NCBI RefSeq assembly: GCF_002252985.1
Contig: NZ_NHPJ01000079.1
Coordinates: 28,653-92,652, forward strand
DNA length: 64,000 nucleotides
Origin: Halorubrum halodurans
GTDB lineage: Archaea; Halobacteriota; Halobacteria; Halobacteriales; Haloferacaceae
Direction of reading: 5' to 3'
A program made the position numbers and the translations under genes. The notes under the pieces are model-generated. The model was not told the origin of the DNA, searched no databases, and saw only the letters and a list, made by a program, of their open reading frames with translations. Of the stretch, positions 33,808 to 41,521 are shown piece by piece (the first letter of the stretch is position 1; every line of letters starts with the position of its first letter).

Positions 33808-35442
33808 ATGAGCAACCACGACAACTTCGAACTCTCGCGTCGGACGGCGCTGGCGGCCCTCGGCGGCATCGGCGTCGCGAGCGCGGGAGCCGGACTCGGC
33901 ACGAGCGCGTACTTCAGCGACGAGGAATCGTTCGAGGCCAACACCCTGACCGCGGGCGAGTTGGACCTGAAGGTCGACTGGCAACAGACCTACGACGGGC
34001 CCATACCGGGAACCGACGGCGAGGTCGGTGAACACCCCGTGAACGCCTACCCGGACACCGCGGTCGACGGCCAGGCGTACGGCGACGGACTCCAGGACCT
34101 CGGCGGCGTCAGATACTCCGGCGCGGGCGACGCGGATCCGGTGTTCAACGCGGCCGAGATCCCCGCCTGCTGTGACTGTGACGACGACGAGTACTACGTC
34201 ACGTACGGGGGCGAGTCGTACTGTATCGAGCCGCTCAGCTCCGCGGACAGCGTGGAGGACTTCTACGAGTACAGCGACTTCGCCGCGCAGAACGAAGGGA
34301 TAACGAGAGGGAACACGAGCGTGATCTTCCTCTACGAGGACACGGAGGAGGACGAACTGAGCCTCGTTGTCGTCAACGACGACACGGAAACGAACGGTGG
34401 CGGTGCGGCCTCGTACGCCATCGAGGGTGCACCGGAGATGTCGGGCTGGTTGGCAGGTAACGGCGATTGGCAGGTTCGAGACGATGGACCCGATCCGTAC
34501 ACGGAGTGGGAAGCCGACTGGGGCTGGAAGGATGGCTACACTGACGGGGGAGCACTCGGTCCGCTAAGCGAGGAGTTTGCGCTTCGACTCTCGGCGTCGT
34601 TCAACGGTGCCGCACAGGAGAACGACCGGAGGGGCGACAATCCCCAACCCGTCGAAGAAGTCATGATCCTAAGCGGTGGAGAGGGGCAGAACTCCGACGA
34701 GATCGTCCTCGAGAGCGGCCTCGATGAGGACACCAACAACGCGGTCGGTCCGGTCACCATCCACAGCTCCTGCGGCATCGACAGCGGCGCGGAACTCGAC
34801 ACGCCGGCCGTCTTCCGCAGCCAGAACTACCCCGATCAGGAACACCTCGTCGAACTCGACGACGTCAAGCCCGGCGACACGGGCGAGATCACCTTCTCGC
34901 TACACCTGTGTGACAACCCCGGCTACGTCTGGCTCGAGGCCGGCAACTTCTCGCAGGACGGCGGGACGCTGACCGAGCCGGAACGGGCGTCGATGAACGA
35001 GTCGAGTCCGGGGTCGGTCGAGGAGAGCGACGACACGGGCGACCTCGCCGACCACGTCGACGTGACCCTCTGGTACGACGGGGACTGTAGCAACACGTTC
35101 GACGAGGCCGAGACGTCGATCTTCGAGGGAACGCTCGCCGGGCTGATGGAGGACCTCGGCGTCGTGGCGGGCGCCGACGAGGAGGCCGACGGCTTCGCCG
35201 GGCTGCTCGCGCTCGACGCCGATCCGGACGGGGGAACCGACGTCGAGTGCTTCCCGGCCGGGGAGGGGTTCTGTGTCGGGTTCGAGTGGTCGGTCGATGG
35301 CGAGTCGGTCGGCAACGAGATCCAGGGCGACTCCGTCGAGTTCGACCTCGGCTTCTACACCGAACAGTGCCGCCACAACGACGGCAGCGGACCGACGTCG
35401 GACGCCGGGAACGATGCCACGAACGCGTCCGGGTCGGCCTGA
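33808..35442 (+). CDS. TasA-like surface fibre protein, paralogue 3, with a Cys-rich insert
   Basis: A 544-residue exported protein. The first 60 residues and the last 200 are very close to paralogue 2 (ELDLKVDWQQ; LDDVKPGDTGEI; SLHLCDNPGYVWLEAG; EFDLGFYTEQCRHND). In place of the VWA domain it has a different insert of about 180 residues (about 120-300) earlier in the fold, beginning with a cysteine cluster PACCDCDDDEYY and rich in Trp, Gly and Asp (DWGWKDGYTDGGALGPLSE). The DNA of the insert (about 34350-34680) is lower in GC and uses AT-ending codons more often, a sign of a different origin. Role in surface fibres is inferred from the TasA-like parts. Confidence 0.85.
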   Translation: MSNHDNFELSRRTALAALGGIGVASAGAGLGTSAYFSDEESFEANTLTAGELDLKVDWQQTYDGPIPGTDGEVGEHPVNAYPDTAVDGQAYGDGLQDLGGVRYSGAGDADPVFNAAEIPACCDCDDDEYYVTYGGESYCIEPLSSADSVEDFYEYSDFAAQNEGITRGNTSVIFLYEDTEEDELSLVVVNDDTETNGGGAASYAIEGAPEMSGWLAGNGDWQVRDDGPDPYTEWEADWGWKDGYTDGGALGPLSEEFALRLSASFNGAAQENDRRGDNPQPVEEVMILSGGEGQNSDEIVLESGLDEDTNNAVGPVTIHSSCGIDSGAELDTPAVFRSQNYPDQEHLVELDDVKPGDTGEITFSLHLCDNPGYVWLEAGNFSQDGGTLTEPERASMNESSPGSVEESDDTGDLADHVDVTLWYDGDCSNTFDEAETSIFEGTLAGLMEDLGVVAGADEEADGFAGLLALDADPDGGTDVECFPAGEGFCVGFEWSVDGESVGNEIQGDSVEFDLGFYTEQCRHNDGSGPTSDAGNDATNASGSA

Positions 35443-35514
35443 CCGGCCGGCCCGGAGGCCCCTCGGGGAGCCGGGGAACCTCGGAGCGGACTCGACGAGA
35501 GGGACGAACGAGCG

Positions 35515-35685
35515 ATGAACCCGAACGACCCGTCGGACGATCCGCGCCGAACCGGGATCGGTCGCCTTCGCGTCGACGGCGGCCGGATCGGCGGCTACCG
35601 GCTCGTGACGAAACGGAACGTGCTGCGGCTTCTGGTTCTCCTGTTGGTCCTGATCCCCGTCGTCGACTACCTCTGGAACCTGTGA
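35515..35685 (+). CDS. Small basic single-pass membrane protein (56 aa)
   Basis: A 56-residue frame beginning MNPNDPSDDPRRTGIGRLRV, with one hydrophobic C-terminal helix (about 37-54; LLVLLLVLIPVVDYLW). It begins 73 bp after the third TasA-like gene on the same strand and could be the last gene of that cluster. A basic N-terminus and C-terminal helix would place it in the membrane with the N-terminus inside. Function unknown. Confidence 0.6.
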   Translation: MNPNDPSDDPRRTGIGRLRVDGGRIGGYRLVTKRNVLRLLVLLLVLIPVVDYLWNL

Positions 35686-35747
35686 TACGGGGTCCCGGCG
35701 CTCGAGCCGGCGCGGCGACGGGCGTCGGCGTCTCGGGCGGATCCGCG

Positions 35748-36320
35748 TCACTCCTCGTCGAGGTCGGCACCCAGACGGTTCCGACCCGTCTCCCGCACGC
35801 ACGCCGCGGAGGAGACGAGGAACGCGAGGACGATGAGCCCCAGGAGGACGGCCACGGGCGCCGCGTCGAACGGCGGGATCGCGAGCGCCTTCGACCCGAG
35901 GAGGGCGGCCGCGACGAGCGAGAGCCCGAGGAAGTAGTAGCTCCAGGGGATCCGGCTCTCGGGGACCGGTTCGAGGTAGAACTCCACCCGACGGGCCGCG
36001 TCCGTGAGGTCGACGCGTCGCGTCTCGGGGTCGTACCGGATCACGCCGCGCTCCGCCAGCATCGGGAGGTGCGTCTGCGTCAGTCCGGAGTAGACGCGCT
36101 TGCGCTGCGTGGCGGTGAGTTCGTCGGGCGGGACGTCGTTCTCGCGGGCGGCCACGTGTTCGACGAGGTCGTCGAACGCGACCGGCCGGTCGGGGTGTGC
36201 CTTCAGATACCTGAGCACGTGTCGTCGTCGCTCGTTTCGGAGGATCTCGAAGACCGTCTCGCGGGGGACCGGCTCCTCCGCGGCCGCGGAGCGAAGCGTC
36301 CGGCGGAGGCGTGCGAGCAT
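35748..36320 (-). CDS. Winged-helix membrane regulator (DUF7344-like), paralogue 2
   Basis: A 190-residue protein with the same plan as the gene at 29490: an N-terminal winged helix (about 18-110, with ILRNERRRHVLRYLKAHPDR and RKRVYSGLTQTHLPMLAERG) and two C-terminal hydrophobic helices (about 125-170). It is transcribed convergently with the TasA-like cluster and 10 bp downstream of another paralogue on the same strand, so the two probably form an operon. Regulation of the surface-fibre genes is inferred from position only. Confidence 0.86.
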   Translation of the reverse strand: MLARLRRTLRSAAAEEPVPRETVFEILRNERRRHVLRYLKAHPDRPVAFDDLVEHVAARENDVPPDELTATQRKRVYSGLTQTHLPMLAERGVIRYDPETRRVDLTDAARRVEFYLEPVPESRIPWSYYFLGLSLVAAALLGSKALAIPPFDAAPVAVLLGLIVLAFLVSSAACVRETGRNRLGADLDEE

Positions 36321-36330
36321 CGTCGATCAC

Positions 36331-36942
36331 TCACGGGTGCTCGAGGGGCGGTTGATCGAGGACGTTTCGGCGGGCGTGATACACGTGAACGCCGGAGGAG
36401 ACGAGAAACGCCGCGACGACGACGACCGCCGCGGTGGAGACGGAGACGACGCCGAAGCGCGTCCCGACGAACGCCGCCGCGAGGGAGAGCACCCCCGCGA
36501 TGAGCGAGAGTCCGAGGTAGTACTCCCCCCAGGAGATCTCGTCTTCGGGGACGTAATCGAGGTAGAGTTCGACGTCGGCCATGCCGTCGGTCGGCCGGAA
36601 CTCCCCGCGTCGGCTGTCGTACTCGATCACGCCGGCCTCGTCGAGCTTCGGGAGGTGCGTCTGTCGCAGCGCCGTGTACACCCGCTTCCGGTCCGCGTAC
36701 TCGACGTCGACGACCGGCTTGTCGTTCTCCCAGGCGGCGATGGTCTCGACCATGTCTCCGATCTGAAGCCGGTCCGCCGACGACTCTCGGAGGTACCGGA
36801 GCACGTACCGCCGCCGCTCGTTACAGAGGACCTCGAAGATCTCGTCGCGGGTCGGCCTCTCGGATCCGGCCGTCCCCGACGACCGGACGTCGGGGGGGCT
36901 CGCCGTCTCCTCGCCGGCTTCGAGTTCGGTGTGCCCCCCCAT
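36331..36942 (-). CDS. Winged-helix membrane regulator (DUF7344-like), paralogue 3
   Basis: A 203-residue protein. A polar N-terminal extension (about 1-32) precedes the winged-helix domain (about 33-125: IFEVLCNERRRYVLRYLRES, RKRVYTALRQTHLPKLDEAG) and two membrane helices (about 145-185). First gene of a leftward two-gene unit with the paralogue at 35748. The upstream DNA (36955-37010) is strikingly AT-rich for this genome (TATTTTACATTA and similar) and likely holds the promoter. Confidence 0.86.
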   Translation of the reverse strand: MGGHTELEAGEETASPPDVRSSGTAGSERPTRDEIFEVLCNERRRYVLRYLRESSADRLQIGDMVETIAAWENDKPVVDVEYADRKRVYTALRQTHLPKLDEAGVIEYDSRRGEFRPTDGMADVELYLDYVPEDEISWGEYYLGLSLIAGVLSLAAAFVGTRFGVVSVSTAAVVVVAAFLVSSGVHVYHARRNVLDQPPLEHP

Positions 36943-37130
36943 CAGATCGGAAACTACAGAAGGGGACCACTAAAAGTTACGTCTATTTTACATTAGATCG
37001 TCTATGGATATGAAGACGGAACGCGAACCGATCGACCGAACGACGGAGCCGCGTGTTTCGGCGTATAGAACGCCCTCAGACGGTGAGGTTCGGTAACGCT
37101 CCGCCGACGGATCGTTCTCGTCGTCTCAAA

Positions 37131-37168
37131 AAATATAGGAAAAAAGAAATATAGGAACTGTTAATATG
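37131..37168 (+). promoter_or_regulatory. AT-rich promoter with a 16-bp-spaced direct repeat
   Basis: AAATATAGGA occurs at 37131-37140 and again at 37147-37156, followed by TTAATATG, inside about 40 bp of almost pure AT. This is the most AT-rich stretch of the window. It probably drives the rightward regulator gene at 37369, which would then have a leader of about 170 nt; it could also serve the divergent unit to the left. Confidence 0.55.
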
Positions 37169-37368
37169 TGACGAGTTGTCTGACAGCGTGACGACACCGC
37201 GCGACGGATCCGCGCCCGCGCTCGGTCGGCGGGGCTCCCGGAGGGACGAACCCTCGGAGTCGGCCGCCACCGCGGAAGCGGCCGCCGTTCGCGACCGACC
37301 GGTCGCTCGACGCGACCGGACCGTTCGTGGCGGAATCGACCGTGGAACGAGGAAACGAGGGCTCCCAC

Positions 37369-38028
37369 ATGGATCAGATATCATCGGAGGGAACAGGTCG
37401 ATCGAGCGGCGACTCGGCGGGATCCGGGGAGGCCGCGATCGAGGAGACGGCCGGAGCGAACGACCAACCCGTGACCGACCAGGAAACCGCGGCAAACGAC
37501 GGAGGGACGGTCGACGGCGACCCGACCCAGGTTCCGACCGACGAGATGTTCGCGCTGTTGAGCAACGGCCGGCGCAGGCACGTGCTTCGGTTCCTCCAAT
37601 CGAACGGCGGCGAGATCAAGCTCCGCGAGCTGGCGACGGCCATCGCCGCCGAGGAGAACGGCGTCGAGCCGGTCGAGGTGACGTACACGCAGCGGAAGCG
37701 GCTCTACACGTCGTTGTATCAGTCGCACCTGCCGCGGATGGAGCGCAGCGGCGTGATCGAGTACGACCGGAACTCGGGGCTGGTGACGCTCGCGCCGGCG
37801 GCGGGGGACTTCGACGCGTATCTGGAGGTCGTCGGGGAGAACGAGTTCACCTGGTCGGAGTTCTACCTGGGGCTGACCGTGCTCTTCGCCGCGGTCACCA
37901 TCGCGTACGCCAGCGGAACGCCCCCGTTCGCCGCGCTGGGCCCGGCCGTCGTGATGGGCGCGATGACGGGCCTGCTTCTCGTCGCCTCGGCCGCGCACGT
38001 CCGGTACACGCGCGGCCGACGGCTCTGA
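37369..38028 (+). CDS. Winged-helix membrane regulator (DUF7344-like), paralogue 4
   Basis: A 219-residue protein. A disordered acidic N-terminus (about 1-65) precedes the winged helix (about 70-165: MFALLSNGRRRHVLRFLQSN, RKRLYTSLYQSHLPRMERSG) and two membrane helices (about 172-210). It is the fourth member of the family within 8.5 kb. The ATG at 37369 was preferred to an in-frame GTG at 37327. The long gap to the AT-rich promoter implies an unusual leader for this genome. Confidence 0.83.
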   Translation: MDQISSEGTGRSSGDSAGSGEAAIEETAGANDQPVTDQETAANDGGTVDGDPTQVPTDEMFALLSNGRRRHVLRFLQSNGGEIKLRELATAIAAEENGVEPVEVTYTQRKRLYTSLYQSHLPRMERSGVIEYDRNSGLVTLAPAAGDFDAYLEVVGENEFTWSEFYLGLTVLFAAVTIAYASGTPPFAALGPAVVMGAMTGLLLVASAAHVRYTRGRRL

Positions 38029-38111
38029 CCGACGAGCGCGTACTCCTGACCGACGAGGACGTCCGAGCGACGTGACGGTGCTTTCACGGTCCCGGCCGCC
38101 GTGGGATCGCC

Positions 38112-39584
38112 ATGGAACTGTTCTGGCATCGACGGGACCTCCGGATCGCCGACAACGTCGGGCTCGCGGCCGCGGCCGACCGCGACGCCGTCGCCCCGGT
38201 CTTCGTCTTCGATCCCGGCGTGCTCGCACACGCGAGCGACGTCCGCGTCCGACGCCTGCTCGACGGACTGGAGTCGCTTCGGGCCGCCTACCGCGACCGC
38301 GGAAGCGACCTCCTCGTCGCCCGCGGCGACCCCGCCGCGGTCCTGCCGACGGTCGCCGAGGGCCTCGACGCCGAGCGCGTCGTGTGGAACCGCGACTACT
38401 CGGGGCTGGCCCGCGAGCGCGACGCGGCGGTGCGGCGCGCGCTCGCCGCGGCCGGGGTCGCCCGCGAGGCGCACCACGACAGGGTGTTACACGACCCCGA
38501 CTCGATCCGGACGAACGCGGGCGACCCGTACGCCGTCTACTCCTACTACTGGAAGAAGTGGCGGGACCGCGGGAAGGACGCGCCGGCCCCGGCACCCGAG
38601 GGGTCGGATCTCGTCGACGGGAACGACCTCGACGCGAGGGCGGCGAGCGTCCCCGAAGCGGCCGACGCGAACGTCGCCGTCGGCGACCTCCCGACTCCCG
38701 CCGACCTCGGGTTCGCGGAGCCCGACGCCGCCGTCGGCCCGGCGGGAACCGAGGCGGCCCGCGAGCGACTCGAAGGGTTCCTCGCCGAGGACGTGTTCGC
38801 CTACGAGGACGACCGCGACCACCCGGCCCGCGAGGGGACCTCACGGCTCTCGACGTTCCTGAAGTACGGCGAGATCGGGGTTCGGGAGGTGTACGCCGCC
38901 ACGGAGGAGGCGATGGCGGCCGCGGCGGACCGGCCCGAGGACGACGCGGAGGGAAACGTCGAGGAGTTCCAGGCGCAGCTCGCGTGGGGCGAGTTCTACA
39001 CCCAGGTGCTGTTCCACGACCCGTCGGTCGTCACGGAGAACTACAAGGAGTACGAGGAGGGGATCGACTGGCGCGACGACCCCGAAGAGATCGCGGCCTG
39101 GAAGCGCGGCGAGACGGGGTACCCGATCGTCGACGCGGGGATGCGCCAGCTTCGCGAGGAGGCGTACATGTACAACCGCGTCCGGATGATCGTGGCCTCC
39201 TTCCTGACGAAGGACCTGCTGGCCGACTGGCGACACGGCTACGACCACTTCCGCGAGCGCCTCGCCGACCACGACACCGCGAACGACAACGGCGGGTGGC
39301 AGTGGGCAGCCTCGACCGGGACCGACGCGCAGCCGTATTTCCGGATCTTCAACCCGATGACGCAGGGGGAACGCTACGACCCGGACGCCGAGTATATATC
39401 GAAATACGTCCCCGAACTCCGCGGCGTCGACCCCGAGATCGTCCACGGCTGGCACGAGTGCTCCCGGACCCAGCGGGCGAACGCGGCACCGGAGTACCCG
39501 GAGCCGATCGTCGACCACTCGTCGCGCCGGGAGGCGGCGCTCGCGATGTACAAGCGCGCCCGCGGCGAGGATCCGGAGGAGTGA
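38112..39584 (+). CDS. phr: Deoxyribodipyrimidine photolyase
   Basis: A 490-residue class I DNA photolyase that repairs UV-induced cyclobutane dimers with blue light. The N-terminal alpha/beta domain opens FWHRRDLRIADNVGLAAAA; the FAD-binding helical domain shows EGTSRLSTFLKYGEIGVREV, GEFYTQVLFHDP, GYPIVDAGMRQL, NRVRMIVASFLTKDLL and NDNGGWQWAASTGTDAQPYF with the conserved Trp and Asn positions. All parts are intact. The stop is five bases before the terminal hairpin of the IS605-type element, so that element inserted just behind the gene without damaging it. Confidence 0.95.
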   Translation: MELFWHRRDLRIADNVGLAAAADRDAVAPVFVFDPGVLAHASDVRVRRLLDGLESLRAAYRDRGSDLLVARGDPAAVLPTVAEGLDAERVVWNRDYSGLARERDAAVRRALAAAGVAREAHHDRVLHDPDSIRTNAGDPYAVYSYYWKKWRDRGKDAPAPAPEGSDLVDGNDLDARAASVPEAADANVAVGDLPTPADLGFAEPDAAVGPAGTEAARERLEGFLAEDVFAYEDDRDHPAREGTSRLSTFLKYGEIGVREVYAATEEAMAAAADRPEDDAEGNVEEFQAQLAWGEFYTQVLFHDPSVVTENYKEYEEGIDWRDDPEEIAAWKRGETGYPIVDAGMRQLREEAYMYNRVRMIVASFLTKDLLADWRHGYDHFRERLADHDTANDNGGWQWAASTGTDAQPYFRIFNPMTQGERYDPDAEYISKYVPELRGVDPEIVHGWHECSRTQRANAAPEYPEPIVDHSSRREAALAMYKRARGEDPEE

Positions 39585-39588
39585 ACCG

Positions 39589-39609
39589 CCTCGGGGTCAA
39601 GCCCCGAGG
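39589..39609 (+). repeat. Terminal hairpin of the IS605-type element (tnpB side)
   Basis: An 8-bp perfect stem (CCTCGGGG/CCCCGAGG) with a 5-base loop, only 11 bp beyond the tnpB stop. Identical to 41497-41517. The hairpin at this end would also be the 3' end of a TnpB guide RNA scaffold. Confidence 0.85.
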
Positions 39610-39620
39610 CTTCCCGTGGT

Positions 39621-40895
39621 TTAGTCGGACACTCCCATCCGACCATCGGCCTGATAGCCTCGAGCGGTCGGGTGGGTCACGGTCGGGGCGTCCACGACCC
39701 CCGATGCCTGCCGTCGCACCTTCCGAACAACAGGAAGGCTGTTGAGAGCAGGCACATTCCAATCGAGTTTCTTCACGCCTTTCACGGCGATATTGACGCT
39801 TGCACCACGGTCGCTGTGGTCTTGATGCTCACAGGACTTGCACTTGAACCGCTTCTTGTGGCGGTTCGCTCGCTCCGTATGTCCGCACATCGGACACCGT
39901 TGGCTCGTGTACGCAGGGTCAATCCACGCTGTCGGGATTCCCTCGAACGACGCCTTGTACGAGGTATAGAACTGAAGGGCGCGGAACGGGAGATGGTGCA
40001 AGCGTCGGTTCATCCGAGTGCCGTAGTCGATACTGTCGCGCATCTCTTTGAGGTCTTCAAAGACGATGCACGGCTTCTCGAACTGACGGCTCCACTCCAC
40101 GATGTGACGACTCACCTTGTGGAGTCGGTCACGGACTAACCGTTTCTCACGCCCTTCCAACGTATCGTGGATGCTGTCCTTCCCTGCGTTCTGCGCGCGC
40201 TTTCGCATCGTAAAGTAACGGTGGCGCTCGAACTTGATTTCAGGGAAGTCGATGACCAACGTATCCTCGACGCCACCCTCGGAGAGTGCGGTGAGAGCCA
40301 CGTTGTCCTCGTTCACGTCCACACCGACGGCCGTCCGCGAGTCATGCTTGTCACGGACAGTTTGCTCGGTGTTGGTGAGGTTGACGTGTAACTCGGGGTT
40401 GTCGTTGTGGAACAGGGCTTCTGCCGTCCCAATCTTCCACTCGTCGTTTTCAAGCGCGGTCTTGAGAATGTCGAGGTGAGGCTCACTCCCTTTGAGGACG
40501 CCCTTGACGTGCTTGTACGGCTTCGCGCTGATTCGGAACGCCACGTCACCGTCGTCGGTGAGCGACAGGTTGTACCCCTCCGTGAAGTTCGCCCGGAGCG
40601 GGTACACACCGTCCTTGGTGTGACTCGGTTGGCCGAAGTCGTCGTACTCATAGTAGTTCTCCATCGCACCGAGTGCTTTTGCGACAACGCGCTGTGTCGT
40701 GTTCTTCACGAGGTTGGCGTCGTCGGCTACTCGGTCGGGAATCGCGTCCCAGTCCACGCCTTTTTTGGCGAGGCGGATGGTCTCGTTGTACACCGAGCGG
40801 GCTTCGAGTGTGGCGTCGTACAGCAGACCCTCGTTGCCACTCTGGGTGTCGAGTTGGAAGTCCAACGTCTTGACGAGGGCCTGTGCGTCGGTCAC
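39621..40895 (-). CDS. tnpB: TnpB, RNA-guided nuclease of the IS605-type element
   Basis: A 424-residue TnpB with an intact split RuvC domain: Asp in AVGVDVNEDNVAL (about 193), Glu in CIVFEDLKEMR (about 284) and Asp in HSDRGASVNIAVKG (about 370), plus zinc-ribbon cysteines CPMCG and CKSC. The start is GTG, overlapping by one base the stop of the upstream RHH gene, so it is probably translated from the same message. It is only distantly related to the TnpB at 12808 (shared motifs but different spacing). The product could still act as a guide-dependent nuclease although the partner TnpA is broken. Confidence 0.92.
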   Translation of the reverse strand: MTDAQALVKTLDFQLDTQSGNEGLLYDATLEARSVYNETIRLAKKGVDWDAIPDRVADDANLVKNTTQRVVAKALGAMENYYEYDDFGQPSHTKDGVYPLRANFTEGYNLSLTDDGDVAFRISAKPYKHVKGVLKGSEPHLDILKTALENDEWKIGTAEALFHNDNPELHVNLTNTEQTVRDKHDSRTAVGVDVNEDNVALTALSEGGVEDTLVIDFPEIKFERHRYFTMRKRAQNAGKDSIHDTLEGREKRLVRDRLHKVSRHIVEWSRQFEKPCIVFEDLKEMRDSIDYGTRMNRRLHHLPFRALQFYTSYKASFEGIPTAWIDPAYTSQRCPMCGHTERANRHKKRFKCKSCEHQDHSDRGASVNIAVKGVKKLDWNVPALNSLPVVRKVRRQASGVVDAPTVTHPTARGYQADGRMGVSD

Positions 40896-41029
40896 TATTC
40901 GGATTCGTTGAGCCAGTCGTTGACGAGTCCACGCACTACGTCGGACTTGGTTTCGTCAACCTCGATGCACTTCTTCGAGAACTCCTTGTACACATCGTCC
41001 TCGAAGTCTACGGACAGTCGTTTTGTCAT
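40895..41029 (-). CDS. Small ribbon-helix-helix protein inside the IS605-type element
   Basis: A 44-residue frame, MTKRLSVDFEDDVYKEFSKK at the start, followed by ETKSDVVRGLVNDWLNE, the strand-helix-helix pattern of CopG/Arc-type DNA-binding proteins. Its TAG stop overlaps the GTG of tnpB by one base. The position between the divergent tnpA and tnpB promoters suggests it represses the element's own transcription. It is shorter than most annotated genes and easily missed. Confidence 0.72.
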   Translation of the reverse strand: MTKRLSVDFEDDVYKEFSKKCIEVDETKSDVVRGLVNDWLNESE

Positions 41030-41084
41030 CTCACACCCTTACTTAGATACTGAAATGCTTAATTCTTGCTCACGTACTGTCTGT

Positions 41085-41483
41085 ATGGGCGAGAAGCGGT
41101 CAAACCACGCAGTGTACAATGTCAACTACCACTTTGTGTGGTGTCCGAAATACCGTCACGCGATTCTCGAACCAATCGAGGACTCGTTAGAAGTGAGTTT
41201 CCGAGGCGTGTGCGACGAGTACGACTACGAGATACTGTCACTCCACATCTCACCCGACCACATACACCTATTCCTGTCAGCCCACCCGAAGCACTCACCG
41301 AGCGAGATCGCACGGGCGGTCAAGAGCATCACGGCGCGGGAGATGTGGGAACAACACGAGTCGTACTTGGAGGAATATCTGTGAGGCGGTGGGTTCTGGG
41401 AACAATCGTACTACATCGGAACGGCTGGCCAGGTATCCAGCGAGACGATTGAACAGTATATCGAACGTACAGAACACGTTTGA
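41085..41483 (+). pseudogene. tnpA: tnpA (Y1 HUH transposase), interrupted by an in-frame TGA
   Basis: The reading frame codes for a normal-length TnpA of 132 residues if one TGA (41382-41384, codon 100) is ignored. The HUH motif is in ISPDHIHLFLS and the conserved opening is YNVNYHFVWCPKYRHAI. After the stop the frame continues without shift as GGGFWEQSYYIGTAGQ and SSETIEQYIERTEHV, which contains the catalytic tyrosine helix. Relatives have Trp at the stop position (LWGGGFW), so a single TGG-to-TGA change explains it. The truncated protein lacks the catalytic Tyr. Confidence 0.88.
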
Positions 41484-41496
41484 GTGTCGGCTTCAC

Positions 41497-41517
41497 CCTC
41501 GGGGTCAAGCCCCGAGG
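41497..41517 (+). repeat. Terminal hairpin of the IS605-type element (tnpA side)
   Basis: Identical over 21 bp to 39589-39609 and in the same orientation, 13 bp after the end of the tnpA frame. It marks the other end of the element. Confidence 0.85.
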
Positions 41518-41521
41518 CACT

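Larger units (their letters stand above)
39585..41520. mobile_element. IS200/IS605-family insertion sequence
   Basis: An element of about 1.93 kb bounded by the same 21-bp palindrome-like hairpin in the same orientation at both ends (39589-39609 and 41497-41517), as IS200/IS605 ends are, without terminal inverted repeats in the usual sense. It carries tnpB and a small RHH gene leftward and tnpA rightward from a central divergent promoter. tnpA is broken by a stop codon, so this copy is probably no longer autonomous. Exact outer limits are within a few bases. Confidence 0.85.

Noticed and set aside
31291..34035. A stop-free minus-strand frame of more than 900 codons opposite the TasA-like genes
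   Set aside because: In DNA this GC-rich, antisense frames of real genes stay open by codon bias. Its translation is Val/Arg/Asp-rich without domain pattern, and the plus-strand genes have clear signal peptides and domains.
41382..41384. Recoded TGA (selenocysteine or programmed read-through) in tnpA
   Set aside because: Haloarchaea are not known to use selenocysteine, no insertion element is evident, and the aligned residue is Trp. A nonsense mutation is simpler.
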